Assembly (NCBI GenBank): GCA_035471785.1
Contig: DATIPQ010000143.1
Span: forward strand, 1 to 64,000
From: Acidobacteriota bacterium
GTDB lineage: Bacteria > Acidobacteriota > UBA6911 > RPQK01 > DATIPO01
Reading direction: 5' to 3'
Length of the DNA stretch: 64,000 nucleotides
The position numbers and the translations under genes are program-made. Below, in pieces: positions 7,302 through 15,706 of the stretch (the first letter of the stretch is position 1; every line of letters begins with the position of its first letter). The notes under the pieces were generated by a model. The model saw only the letters and a list, made by a program, of their open reading frames with translations, was not told the DNA's origin and ran no database searches.

Positions 7302-9493
7302 GCGGCGGATGGTTGACCCGATTCGCCAGCCAGACGGGACAGGCGCAGGCGCCGTTCCCGCAGATCCTCTTCCAGCCGCCGCTCGCGCTCGATGCCGGAT
7401 TCCAGTTCACTGTCTTTGGCGCGCAGGTCCTGCAAGCGCTCGTCGATCTGACGCAGAGTCCCGTCCTGGCGGCGGACCTCCTGGCGGCAGGAAGACAATT
7501 GTTGGGACAGGGAGAATCCCCAGCGGCGGCTGATCTTGCCGATGAGAATCCCGCGGGCCACGCCTTGCAGATAGTCGGAGGAAAAGCAGCGTCCCAAGCC
7601 CCAGGGCTCGTCCCAGGCTTGGCGCAGAAAGGTCTTGCGCTCGTCGTAGAGCAGGCGTTCTTCGTCGAGGTCGATGATGGGGCGTTCGCCGTCCTCTCCC
7701 CAAACCCCCTCGGGCGTGAGACGGAAGCCGCTCTTCCAGGCGTCCCACTTGAAGGTGAAGCGGGGCTCGAAGTGGAGCAGGGCCAGACCGTGGCGTAAGG
7801 CGGGGTTGACGCCGTGGGCCTGAAGGCGTTCGGGATCGATCCCTTGCAAGCACTGACGCAGTTGGTCGTCCTCGATCTGCCGGGCCGCCTGGCGGACGAT
7901 GGCCTGAAAACAGTCTCTTACGGCCTGCTGGGTGAAGGAGCGCAGCGAGGTGGACTCATCCTCCAGCTTCGATTCCCAAAAGGCCTCGGCCAGCAGACGC
8001 AGGGTGCGGGGACCATACTTGCCCTTGCGCCATCGGCGGTAGATCTGGTCCATGATCTGACGGGCCCGCTGGCCCGACATCCGTTCGATCTGGTCTGCGA
8101 TCTCCTGGGGCAGAGGATGCGGCTCGGCCAGCGAGGCGAACTCGGCCACCACGGAGTCGGAACTGTCTTCAGGCAACTCCCGCCGTTCTGAAAATGCGCG
8201 CGTGATCTCCAACCGCTCTTCCAGCAGCCCCTCCAGGTCGAGCAATTCCTGCAAGCGCTCTTTTTCCCGCTCATGCTCCCCGGCGACTTCTTCGATTTCC
8301 CGCTCCAGCTTTTGGCGCCGCCGCGACAGCACTTCGGCCTGGGCCCGGCGCCGCTCCTGCAGGCGTCCCAGGTGAGTGTCGGCCTGCTCCAGACTGTCCT
8401 CGATGGCTTCGCTCAAGTCCTGGATCTTAAGGGCCGCCAGGTCCTCCCCGAAGATGTAGTGGCGGATCAGTTCCACCACCTCGCCCGAGGGAGTTCGGGC
8501 AAAGGCCTGGGCATCTCCTTGAGCGGAGAAAAGCGCCGTGGCGGCGTCCAGCAGATCCGCGAAATGAAGGCTGATTCTCCGCTCGGAGCGGATGTCGTCA
8601 AGCAGGTCGCCGTCGGCGATGTGCTGGAGGAAATAGTCGCGGATCTTCTCGTGTTCCTCGACCTGGTTGAAGTCGACGATCTCGGTTCCCTTCTGCACCT
8701 TGCTGTGGGTGGAGGCGTTGACCAGGATGAAGACCCGCATCTTGGTCCGTCGGGCGAAGCTCCTCAGGTAGTCGGCCACCGCCTCGAAGAAAAGCTGCTC
8801 GGGACGGATCACGAAGATGACCACGTCGGTTTCCAGATACATGTCTCGGGTGCGGTCCAGAACCTCGGGATTGGCGGCTTCCGAAGCCAGGTCCTCGCTG
8901 GGAAAGAAGGTGGCGTCCACGCGGCGGTTGAAGAAAAGCCCCGGCGAATCGATGAGCACCAGTTCAACGCCGGCTTCCCCCTTGGGCAGATCGACCTTCT
9001 GCACCACCCGCTCGTATTCGATGGGAGCGTCCTTGCCGGCCCGGATGTAGTCGTCGAGCAGTCCGTCGAGGAACTCGATGCCCTGCTGGTGGGAGGTCTC
9101 TCGGCCCAGCGAGCCGTCCTGGCGGTAGAACATGCTGCGGGCGTCCTCCAGCGGCGTCCCTTGCTGGTCCCGCTCCAGGTCGCGCACCTCGACGAAGCAG
9201 GGATAGGCCGGCAACTGGCTGATTTGGCTGACGTGGGGATTGCGGGCCAGCGCGTTGAGCAAGGTCGACTTTCCGGCCTTGAGCGGACCCGTCACCATGG
9301 TGCGCACCTCGGGACGGGCCGTGCGCCGGTAGAGGCTGCCGAAGCGTTCCCTCAACTCGGGCGTGAAGACTTCCTCCAGCTCGCATCCGGCCAGTACGTC
9401 GCGCGCCTCCAGCAACACCTGCCGGGCCTCTTCACAGTAGCGGACCAAGGGATGAGCCATCTTGAGCGGAATTGTACGCCAGGACTGGGACAT
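7253..9493 (-). CDS. dynamin-family GTPase
   Basis: A large GTPase of 746 aa. The G1 P-loop GPLKAGKST is at about 69-77 and the G3 motif DSPG at about 182-185; a candidate G4-region stretch is RVFILVNAST. After the G domain come long charged coiled-coil helices (about 370-440), then a mixed helical region with a second coiled coil near the C-terminus. This is the layout of bacterial dynamin-like or LeoA/CrfC-type proteins, which act on membranes or chromosome partition. No obvious transmembrane segment is seen, and there is no paired second dynamin gene. The start could be the ATG at 9460. The 3' end overlaps the convergent M28 gene by 49 bases. Confidence 0.8.
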   Translation of the reverse strand: MSQSWRTIPLKMAHPLVRYCEEARQVLLEARDVLAGCELEEVFTPELRERFGSLYRRTARPEVRTMVTGPLKAGKSTLLNALARNPHVSQISQLPAYPCFVEVRDLERDQQGTPLEDARSMFYRQDGSLGRETSHQQGIEFLDGLLDDYIRAGKDAPIEYERVVQKVDLPKGEAGVELVLIDSPGLFFNRRVDATFFPSEDLASEAANPEVLDRTRDMYLETDVVIFVIRPEQLFFEAVADYLRSFARRTKMRVFILVNASTHSKVQKGTEIVDFNQVEEHEKIRDYFLQHIADGDLLDDIRSERRISLHFADLLDAATALFSAQGDAQAFARTPSGEVVELIRHYIFGEDLAALKIQDLSEAIEDSLEQADTHLGRLQERRRAQAEVLSRRRQKLEREIEEVAGEHEREKERLQELLDLEGLLEERLEITRAFSERRELPEDSSDSVVAEFASLAEPHPLPQEIADQIERMSGQRARQIMDQIYRRWRKGKYGPRTLRLLAEAFWESKLEDESTSLRSFTQQAVRDCFQAIVRQAARQIEDDQLRQCLQGIDPERLQAHGVNPALRHGLALLHFEPRFTFKWDAWKSGFRLTPEGVWGEDGERPIIDLDEERLLYDERKTFLRQAWDEPWGLGRCFSSDYLQGVARGILIGKISRRWGFSLSQQLSSCRQEVRRQDGTLRQIDERLQDLRAKDSELESGIERERRLEEDLRERRLRLSRLAGESGQPSAAYGLLPYSSRQASAKD

Positions 9494-9557
9494 CGTCGAC
9501 GGAGGATGAACTCACCGCCTCTTCTCGTCTACAATCGGGCCTTTGGAAAGGCCGCTT

Positions 9558-10424
9558 ATGAGCCACTTGAAGATCGCTTTAGTCCAAATGAGCTGCGGCG
9601 AGGACCTGGAGGCCAACTTCGACAAGGCCATCGGGTTGGTACGCCAGGCCGCCCGCCAGGAGGCGCAGGTCGTCTGCCTGCAAGAACTCTTCCGCTCCCA
9701 ATACTTCTGCCGCCGGGAAGAGGTCGAGCGCTTCGACCTTTCCGAGCCGGTCCCAGGACCCTCGAGCCGGCGCCTCGCTGATCTCTGCCGGGAACTGGGC
9801 ATCTACCTGGTGGCGCCCCTCTTCGAAAAGCGCGCCGCCGGCATCTACCACAACTCTTCCCTGCTCATCGATCCCGCCGGACGCATCGTCGATCACTACC
9901 GCAAGATGCATATCCCTGACGACCCTGGCTTCTACGAGAAGTTCTATTTCACGCCGGGCGATTTGGGTTTCTGCGCCGCCGACACGCCGGTGGGAAATCT
10001 GGGCATGCTCATCTGCTGGGACCAGTGGTTTCCCGAAGCCGCCCGCCTGACGGCGCTGAAAGGAGCACAGGTCCTCTTCTATCCCACCGCCATCGGCTGG
10101 GCGGAAGGCGAAAAAGACGAGGTCAAGAAGGCCCAACACCAGGCCTGGGAAACCGTCCAGCGGGGACACGCCGTGGCCAACGGCGTCTTTGTGGCCGCCG
10201 CCAACCGGGTGGGACGGGAAGGACACCTTACGTTTTGGGGACAGTCGTTCGTCTGCGATCCTTTCGGACAGATCATCGCCCGCGCCTCCGGCGACCAGGA
10301 CGAGGTGCTGGTGGCAGACTGCGACCTGTCGAGGGTGGAGGAAGTGCGCCGCCACTGGCCTTTTCTGCGCGACCGCCGCATCGACGCCTACCAGGGAATC
10401 GAACGCCGGGTGATCGACAAGTGA
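9558..10424 (+). CDS. aguB: N-carbamoylputrescine amidase
   Basis: A nitrilase-superfamily amidase, 288 aa from the ATG at 9558 (GGAAAGG upstream). An in-frame TTG at 9543 is less likely. The Glu-Lys-Cys triad is E43 (LQELF), K116 (HYRKMHIP) and C153 (ICWDQWFPEAAR). The ICWDQWFPE context is typical of N-carbamoylputrescine amidase, which cleaves N-carbamoylputrescine to putrescine, CO2 and ammonia. Its stop overlaps the GTG of the agmatine deiminase gene, so the two steps of the pathway are translationally coupled. Confidence 0.93.
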   Translation: MSHLKIALVQMSCGEDLEANFDKAIGLVRQAARQEAQVVCLQELFRSQYFCRREEVERFDLSEPVPGPSSRRLADLCRELGIYLVAPLFEKRAAGIYHNSSLLIDPAGRIVDHYRKMHIPDDPGFYEKFYFTPGDLGFCAADTPVGNLGMLICWDQWFPEAARLTALKGAQVLFYPTAIGWAEGEKDEVKKAQHQAWETVQRGHAVANGVFVAAANRVGREGHLTFWGQSFVCDPFGQIIARASGDQDEVLVADCDLSRVEEVRRHWPFLRDRRIDAYQGIERRVIDK

Positions 10425-11470
10425 GCGGCCGCGAGACCCCTCCATCCCGTCTGGGCTACGCCATGCCCGCGGAATGGAGCCGCCACAAAGCCACCTGGCT
10501 CTCTTATCCCAGCAACCCGGTCACCTTCGCCCGACTGGAGCCAGTGCGCGAGTCCTATCATCAGATGATGGCGGCTCTGCTGCCCCATGAAGAGGTGCAC
10601 CTGCTCATCGACGAGTCCTCGGTCGAGCAGAAGGTGCGCTCGCGCCTGCCGCGGGAGGTTCCCCAAGAGAACCTGATCTGCCGCCTGCTGCCCACCGCCG
10701 ACGTCTGGATCCGCGATTACGGCCCCAATTTCCTGGTGCGCCGCCAACAGGCGCCCCGGCTGGCCTACAACGACTGGATCTTCAACGCCTGGGGCAACAA
10801 GTATGACGACCTGTTGCCCGACAACTCCGTTCCCCGACGCCTGCAAACGTCTCTGCGCGTGCCCTGCTTCACCCCCGGCATCGTCATGGAAGGCGGATCC
10901 ATCGAAGTGGACGGCGCGGGAACCTGCCTGACCACCGAACAGTGCCTGCTCAACCCCAACCGCAACCCGCACCTGCAGCGCCGGGAAATCGAGCAATGCC
11001 TGAAGGACTTCCTGGGCCTGAGCCGGATTCTGTGGCTGGGAGAAGGCATCGCGGGCGACGACACCGACGGGCATATCGACGACATCGCCCGTTTCGCCTC
11101 CCCCGACACCATCGTGTGCGCGCTGGAGGAAGATCCGCGGGACGAAAACTATGCCCCGCTGCGCGACAATCTGAAGCGGCTGCGCAGCTTCCGCCGACCT
11201 GACGGACAACCCTACACCATCGTCACCCTGCCCATGCCGCAGGCCTTGCGCGAAGAAGAGGGAACGCGCCTGCCGGCCAGCTACGCCAATTTCTACATCG
11301 CCAACCGGGTGGTCCTCATGCCCAGCTTCGGCGATCCCCGCGACAGGCAAGCCAAAAAGGTGCTCGAGGACCTGTTTCCAGACCGCCGGGTAGTCGACAT
11401 CGACTGCCGTCAGTTGGTGCGCGGGCTGGGGACGCTGCACTGCGTGACCCAGCAGCAGCCGTTGGCGTAA
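10421..11470 (+). CDS. aguA: agmatine deiminase
   Basis: 349 aa starting at GTG 10421, which overlaps the aguB stop (GTGA). Family marks are AEWSRHKATWLSYPSN near the start, DVWIRDYGPNF, GGSIEVDGAGTCLTTEQCLLN, GDDTDGHIDDIARF and the catalytic cysteine C341 in GLGTLHCVTQQQP. It converts agmatine to N-carbamoylputrescine plus ammonia, feeding AguB. The open frame extends far upstream into aguB, but that part is out of register with any known agmatine deiminase. No arginine decarboxylase is seen in the window. Confidence 0.95.
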   Translation: MSGRETPPSRLGYAMPAEWSRHKATWLSYPSNPVTFARLEPVRESYHQMMAALLPHEEVHLLIDESSVEQKVRSRLPREVPQENLICRLLPTADVWIRDYGPNFLVRRQQAPRLAYNDWIFNAWGNKYDDLLPDNSVPRRLQTSLRVPCFTPGIVMEGGSIEVDGAGTCLTTEQCLLNPNRNPHLQRREIEQCLKDFLGLSRILWLGEGIAGDDTDGHIDDIARFASPDTIVCALEEDPRDENYAPLRDNLKRLRSFRRPDGQPYTIVTLPMPQALREEEGTRLPASYANFYIANRVVLMPSFGDPRDRQAKKVLEDLFPDRRVVDIDCRQLVRGLGTLHCVTQQQPLA

Positions 11471-11472
11471 GT

Positions 11473-11493
11473 GCGAGGTTCGAGGTTCGAAGT
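11473..11493 (+). repeat. partial copy of dispersed GTTCGAAG repeat (R3)
   Basis: GCGAGGTTCGAGGTTCGAAG lies in the gap between the convergent aguA and a secreted-protein gene. The same AAGTTCGA/GTTCGAAG core recurs at about 44747-44781, 50578-50614 and 60241-60277, always between genes. Confidence 0.5.
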
Positions 11494-12044
11494 TAACGAC
11501 GACGAGGAATCACGCGGCGGACGCCCATTAACTCGATTTCCAGCACCTCGAAGTCCTGGCTGATGTCGGGGCTGTTGAAGTTGAGCGAGTTGATCTTCTG
11601 CACCAGGGTTTCAAAGCCCAGCGGATCGACGGGCTTCAAATGGTAACGGAACTGTCCCAGGTCGAAGTGGACCTGCGCCGGCTGCTGATGGGCCGAGAAA
11701 TCGCCCAGCAGGTCGATTCCGATGAAACTGTTCCCCAAAACCCTGAAAAAGGGAGTGCGGTAGGGCTCGGTTCCGGTGTCCATGGAGAACTCTTTGACGC
11801 GGGCCCGCCCCTTCTCCTCGTCGAGGATGTGGATCTGGGGAGGACGCAGCGGCCATTCCCCCTCGGCGAAGGTGATGATGTTGACGACGGGAATCCCGTC
11901 CACCATCTCGAAAGTAAAGATGAACTCGTAGTCGATATAGACGAAGTGCTGAGAAGGCTGGGGCTCGGGAAGGCCGCTGTCTTGAGCGACCGCGGGCGAT
12001 ATCGTCAGAAGGGCCAGCAGGGCCCAGGCTGCAAGAGGGTTCAT
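11493..12044 (-). CDS. secreted protein, unknown function
   Basis: 183 aa with a clean signal peptide (LAAWALLALLTISPAVAQ). The mature part is beta-rich with no cysteines or catalytic motif that I recognise (FVYIDYEFIFTFEMVDGIPVV and RYHLKPVDPLGFETLVQKIN). It ends in a basic tail. Convergent with aguA. No function is assigned. Confidence 0.65.
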   Translation of the reverse strand: MNPLAAWALLALLTISPAVAQDSGLPEPQPSQHFVYIDYEFIFTFEMVDGIPVVNIITFAEGEWPLRPPQIHILDEEKGRARVKEFSMDTGTEPYRTPFFRVLGNSFIGIDLLGDFSAHQQPAQVHFDLGQFRYHLKPVDPLGFETLVQKINSLNFNSPDISQDFEVLEIELMGVRRVIPRRR

Positions 12045-12102
12045 GGCTTTCTATCTTAGCATCAGGGCCGCAATGGTAGGATAAACGGCAGGAGGTGCAT
12101 CG

Positions 12103-12402
12103 ATGTCTTCAGGACGCCCCAAGTCGGCGCTGGAACTGGCCCTGGAAAAGCTGGACGCGCAGGAAGAATTCAAGGTCAAGAAGCTGACCGACGATCAGCG
12201 CAATGAGATCGCCGAGGTGCGCAACCGCTACCGCTCCAAGATCGCCGAGACCGAGATCGCCTTCCAGGGCAAGCTGCGACAAGCCGCCGCCTCTGGAAAG
12301 CGCGATCAGGTGGAGGAATTGAAGTCGCAGATGGCGCAGGAAAAGCAGCGCCTGCAATCGCAGATGGAAGCCGAAGTCGAAAAAGTGCGCAACCGCGGGT
12401 AG
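12103..12402 (+). CDS. small coiled-coil protein, 99 aa
   Basis: Almost the whole protein is one charged helix (ALELALEKLDAQEEFKVKKLTD, then EIAEVRNRYRSKIAETEIAFQGK and EELKSQMAQEKQRLQSQMEAE). There is no signal peptide. AGGAGG is 7 bases before the ATG, which supports a real gene. Function unknown. It is followed by a C-run and A-run at 12423-12441, not by a clear hairpin. Confidence 0.65.
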   Translation: MSSGRPKSALELALEKLDAQEEFKVKKLTDDQRNEIAEVRNRYRSKIAETEIAFQGKLRQAAASGKRDQVEELKSQMAQEKQRLQSQMEAEVEKVRNRG

Positions 12403-12445
12403 TCTGCGCGACCTCCTCCAGTGCCCCCCCCCAAAAAAAAATTGA

Positions 12446-12475
12446 TTGCCCACAAGTTATTCCCTCTGCTAATAT
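12446..12475 (+). promoter_or_regulatory. candidate promoter for padR operon
   Basis: TTGCCC (12446-12451) and TAATAT (12470-12475) are separated by 18 bases, a plausible sigma-70 promoter 72 bases upstream of padR. It lies just before the palindrome at 12487-12507. Confidence 0.45.
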
Positions 12476-12486
12476 AGGCTCATCTC

Positions 12487-12507
12487 ATGTAGGCATTTTG
12501 CCTGCAT
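12487..12507. promoter_or_regulatory. candidate PadR operator (9-3-9 palindrome)
   Basis: ATGTAGGCA-TTT-TGCCTGCAT is an inverted repeat with 8 of 9 arm positions paired. It sits immediately downstream of the candidate promoter and 40 bases before padR. PadR-family repressors usually bind inverted repeats with ATGT/ACAT-like ends and repress their own operon, so this is the likely autoregulatory site. Confidence 0.5.
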
Positions 12508-12546
12508 TCAGAGTGCCACATAGTTCCGGGAGAGGGCCGACACGTC

Positions 12547-12912
12547 ATGAGTGAACCGTTAGCGCGCAGCCAGGCCGAGAATCTCTTGCCTCTCAAACCC
12601 GTTGTCTATCTGCTTTTGCTGGCCTTGGCCGAGGAGCCTTGTCACGGCTACGGGGTCAAGAAGAAGGTGGAGGATATCTCGCAGGGACAGGTCAAGCTCG
12701 ATCCAGGCACCCTCTACCGCTGGATGGGGAGGCTCCTGGACGACGCCTGGGTGGAGGACGATGAGCGTCCGCGTCCCGACGAGGACGAACGGCGCCGCTA
12801 CTACCGCCTCACGCCCCGCGGCCGACAGATGATGGAGCTGGAATCACAGCGCCTGGAACGCTTGCTGCAAACCGCCCGGCGCTTGAAGTCCGGCCGGCAG
12901 GAGCCGGCATGA
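12547..12912 (+). CDS. PadR-family transcriptional regulator (acidobacterial type)
   Basis: 121 aa with a winged-helix PadR domain (PVVYLLLLALAEEPCHGYGVKKKVE, LDPGTLYRWMGRLLDDAWVED, RRRYYRLTPRGRQMM). The protein is the short PadR form that accompanies ADOP permeases in Acidobacteriota. Its stop overlaps the permease ATG (ATGA), so repressor and transporter are co-translated. Ligand unknown; probably a repressor of this operon. Confidence 0.92.
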   Translation: MSEPLARSQAENLLPLKPVVYLLLLALAEEPCHGYGVKKKVEDISQGQVKLDPGTLYRWMGRLLDDAWVEDDERPRPDEDERRRYYRLTPRGRQMMELESQRLERLLQTARRLKSGRQEPA

Positions 12913-15638
12913 GCGGTCGACGCGATCTGGCCCGTCCCGTCCCCGCCGATTGGGCCCAGCGTTTCTATGGCCTGCTCTTGAGCTTGCTGCCGGGGCGCCA
13001 TCGCCGCCATTTCGGCGATGAAATGCTGGAGGTATTCCGCCGCCAGCGCCAGCACGAATGCAGGGGCATGGCGCAACGTCTGCTGCACCTGCTGAGGACT
13101 TCCTTTGATTTGCTCGCCACAGCCTTGATACTGCGAGCCGAGAGCGTCGCCAAGCGCCTCTGGCCCAGCCAGCAGAATCCCAGGGAGAGATTCCGCAGAG
13201 GGCTGGAAAAAGGAGATTACATGACTTCCTGGACATCCGACCTTCGTTTCGGGCTGCGCAACCTGCTGCGTTCTCCGGTGCTGGTGCTGGTAGCGGTGAT
13301 CACGCTGGGGGCCGGCATCGGAGCCAACACCGCCATCTTCAGCGTCCTCAACGCAGTTCTGTTGCGGCCTCTGCCCTATCAAGACCCTGGTCGCCTGGTG
13401 CTTATCTACGAAACCAATCCCCTCAAAGGGTGGATCCGCCAAACTGCCTCCCCCGCCAACTTCCTGGACTGGCGTGCCCAGAGCGAAAGCTTCCAGGACA
13501 TGGCCGGCTATTGGGCCTTCGACGGCGCCACCGTGGAGGCCGACGGCAAGCGGGAACGGGTGGCGACAGGACAGGCCACCGGCAACCTCTTCGGGATGCT
13601 GGGCATCCGTCCTGCCGCGGGACGGCTTTTTCGGCCCTCCGAGACCTTCAGCGGCGGAGCGGCGGTGGCGGTGATCTCCCATGCCTATTGGCAGAGCCGC
13701 TTCGGCGGACGCCCTGACATCGTGGGCAGCATCCTGCAAACCAGCGAAGGCGCCCGCGAGATCGTGGGCGTGCTGCCGCCCGGCTTCCGCCTGCCGGGAA
13801 TCGCCGTCCCGCCCCAACTGTGGACGCCCAGCGGGTGGGATCCCGAAGTCTACGGGGTGGCGGTGTGGACGCGCCGCGCCCACTGGGTAACCGTGGTAGG
13901 CCGGCTCAAGCCCGGTGTCTCGCCTCAGGAAGCTTCCCAGGAACTGCAGACCATCGCCTCCCGCCTGCAACAGCAGTATCCCGAGACCAATGAGCAGGCC
14001 GGAGCGGGCCTTGTCGGACTGCAGGAATGGGTGGCGGGAGAGGCCCGCAGGCCTCTCTGGCTGCTGATGGCCAGCGTCGGCGTGGTCTTGCTCATCGCCT
14101 GCATCAACGTGGCCAATCTCCTCCTGGCGCGGGGACGGGCCCGCCGCCGCGAGATGGCGATACGGGGCGCCCTGGGCGCCGGACGCATCCGTCTGCTGCG
14201 CCAACTGCTGACCGAAGGACTCCTGCTGGCGGCGGGCGCCGGAGCGGTGGGGCTGGCGCTGGCCTACGGCGGCGTGGCTTTCTTGCGCAGCGCGGCACCC
14301 CCCGAAATTCCCCGCCTGGAAGAACTCTCGGTGGACGCCTCGGTGTTGCTCTTCGCCGTGCTCTGCTCGCTGGTCACCTTGCTCGTCTTCGCCAGTTTGC
14401 CCGCTTGGATGCTCAGCCGCACCACCGCCGTAGAGGGCCTGTCCCAGGGCGGACGCCAGGGATCGGGAGGCGGCGCCTCTCCTCTGGGGCGAGGTCTGGT
14501 GGTTGCCGAAGTGGCGCTCTCGGTGCTGCTGGTGATCGGCGGCGGACTGCTGCTGCGCTCCTTCCTGCACCTGCAAAGCGAACCTACCGGCTTCGATCCC
14601 TCCAACGTGCTGTCGCTGCGCTTCAACCTGGAGGACGCCGGCTACGAGAAGGCTGAGGAAGCCTTGGCCTTCCTGGACCGCCTGACCCCGCGCCTGCAGG
14701 CCCTGCCCGAGGTCGAGAAGGCCGCTCTGGCCACCTCCATTCCCATCGGCGGCGACGGCACCTGGAGCGGAAGCGTCTACGTCGAGGGACAAGAGGGACG
14801 CATCGAGGAGTTCCGCCACCGCACCATCGACTCCCACTACCTAACAACCCTGGGCGTGCGGCTGCTGGAAGGACGCAATTTCCAGCCTTCCGACGGTCCC
14901 CAGAGCCAACCGGTGGCGCTGGTCAACGAGGCCCTGGCAGCCCAATTTCATGACGGGCGGGTCATCGGACGCCGAATCGCCTTCGGCGAGGAAGGGCCGC
15001 AAATGACGGTGGTGGGAATCGTGGCCAACGAGAAGTACGGCCAAGTGCGGGCCCAGCCGACGCCTCAGGTCTACCAGCCGCTGATCCAGCGTCTGCGAGG
15101 CGACATCCACGCCCTGCTCAAGACCAGCGGCGATCCCACGCGGATCGCCTCTTCCGCCCGCCAGGCGGTGTTGGAAATCGATCCGCGCCTGGTGGTCTTC
15201 GACGTCCGCACCCTGCCCTCTTACCTTCGGGAATCCCTGGCGGCCGACCGCTTCATGGCTCAGATGGTGGGCGTCTTCGCCCTGCTGGCCATGCTGTTGG
15301 CCGCCGTGGGACTTTACTCGGTGCTCTCTTACACCGTCAGCCGCCGCCGCCAGGAATTCGGCATCCGCATGGCCTTGGGAGCCCGGGTGAGCGACATCCT
15401 GCGCCTGGTCATGGGACAGGGACTCGTCGTCAGCCTGATCGGCATCGCCCTGGGGCTGGCGGCCGCCTGGGGAGTCAGCCGCTGGATCGAAGGATTGCTC
15501 TACAACGTCAGTCCCACCGATCCGCTCACCTTCGCCGGCGTGGCCCTGGGACTGGCCGCCGTGGCCCTGCTGGCCTGCTACCGTCCAGCCCGCAAGGCAG
15601 CCGGGGTCGATCCTCAGATCACCTTGCGCGCCGACTGA
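12909..15638 (+). CDS. ADOP-family permease (MacB/FtsX-type, no ATPase)
   Basis: 909 aa. The N-terminal soluble segment RHRRHFGDEMLEVFRR is a hallmark of ADOP proteins. A first TM helix (about 120-145, VLVLVAVITLGAGIGANTAIFSVLNAVLLRPL) precedes a MacB-type periplasmic domain (YQDPGRLV). Two FtsX blocks follow, with three TM helices each, at about 375-520 and 785-900 (RRREMAIRGALGAGRIRLLRQ and RRRQEFGIRMALGARVSDILRL). There is no nucleotide-binding domain here or next door, which is why these are called orphan permeases. Start overlaps the padR stop. Substrate unknown. Confidence 0.93.
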   Translation: MSGRRDLARPVPADWAQRFYGLLLSLLPGRHRRHFGDEMLEVFRRQRQHECRGMAQRLLHLLRTSFDLLATALILRAESVAKRLWPSQQNPRERFRRGLEKGDYMTSWTSDLRFGLRNLLRSPVLVLVAVITLGAGIGANTAIFSVLNAVLLRPLPYQDPGRLVLIYETNPLKGWIRQTASPANFLDWRAQSESFQDMAGYWAFDGATVEADGKRERVATGQATGNLFGMLGIRPAAGRLFRPSETFSGGAAVAVISHAYWQSRFGGRPDIVGSILQTSEGAREIVGVLPPGFRLPGIAVPPQLWTPSGWDPEVYGVAVWTRRAHWVTVVGRLKPGVSPQEASQELQTIASRLQQQYPETNEQAGAGLVGLQEWVAGEARRPLWLLMASVGVVLLIACINVANLLLARGRARRREMAIRGALGAGRIRLLRQLLTEGLLLAAGAGAVGLALAYGGVAFLRSAAPPEIPRLEELSVDASVLLFAVLCSLVTLLVFASLPAWMLSRTTAVEGLSQGGRQGSGGGASPLGRGLVVAEVALSVLLVIGGGLLLRSFLHLQSEPTGFDPSNVLSLRFNLEDAGYEKAEEALAFLDRLTPRLQALPEVEKAALATSIPIGGDGTWSGSVYVEGQEGRIEEFRHRTIDSHYLTTLGVRLLEGRNFQPSDGPQSQPVALVNEALAAQFHDGRVIGRRIAFGEEGPQMTVVGIVANEKYGQVRAQPTPQVYQPLIQRLRGDIHALLKTSGDPTRIASSARQAVLEIDPRLVVFDVRTLPSYLRESLAADRFMAQMVGVFALLAMLLAAVGLYSVLSYTVSRRRQEFGIRMALGARVSDILRLVMGQGLVVSLIGIALGLAAAWGVSRWIEGLLYNVSPTDPLTFAGVALGLAAVALLACYRPARKAAGVDPQITLRAD

Positions 15639-15706
15639 AGACGGAGAATTCTCCGCGGGCGCTTGCCTGTGGACAACGGGTGTTTCATCATGGACCTAAG
15701 ATCGTG

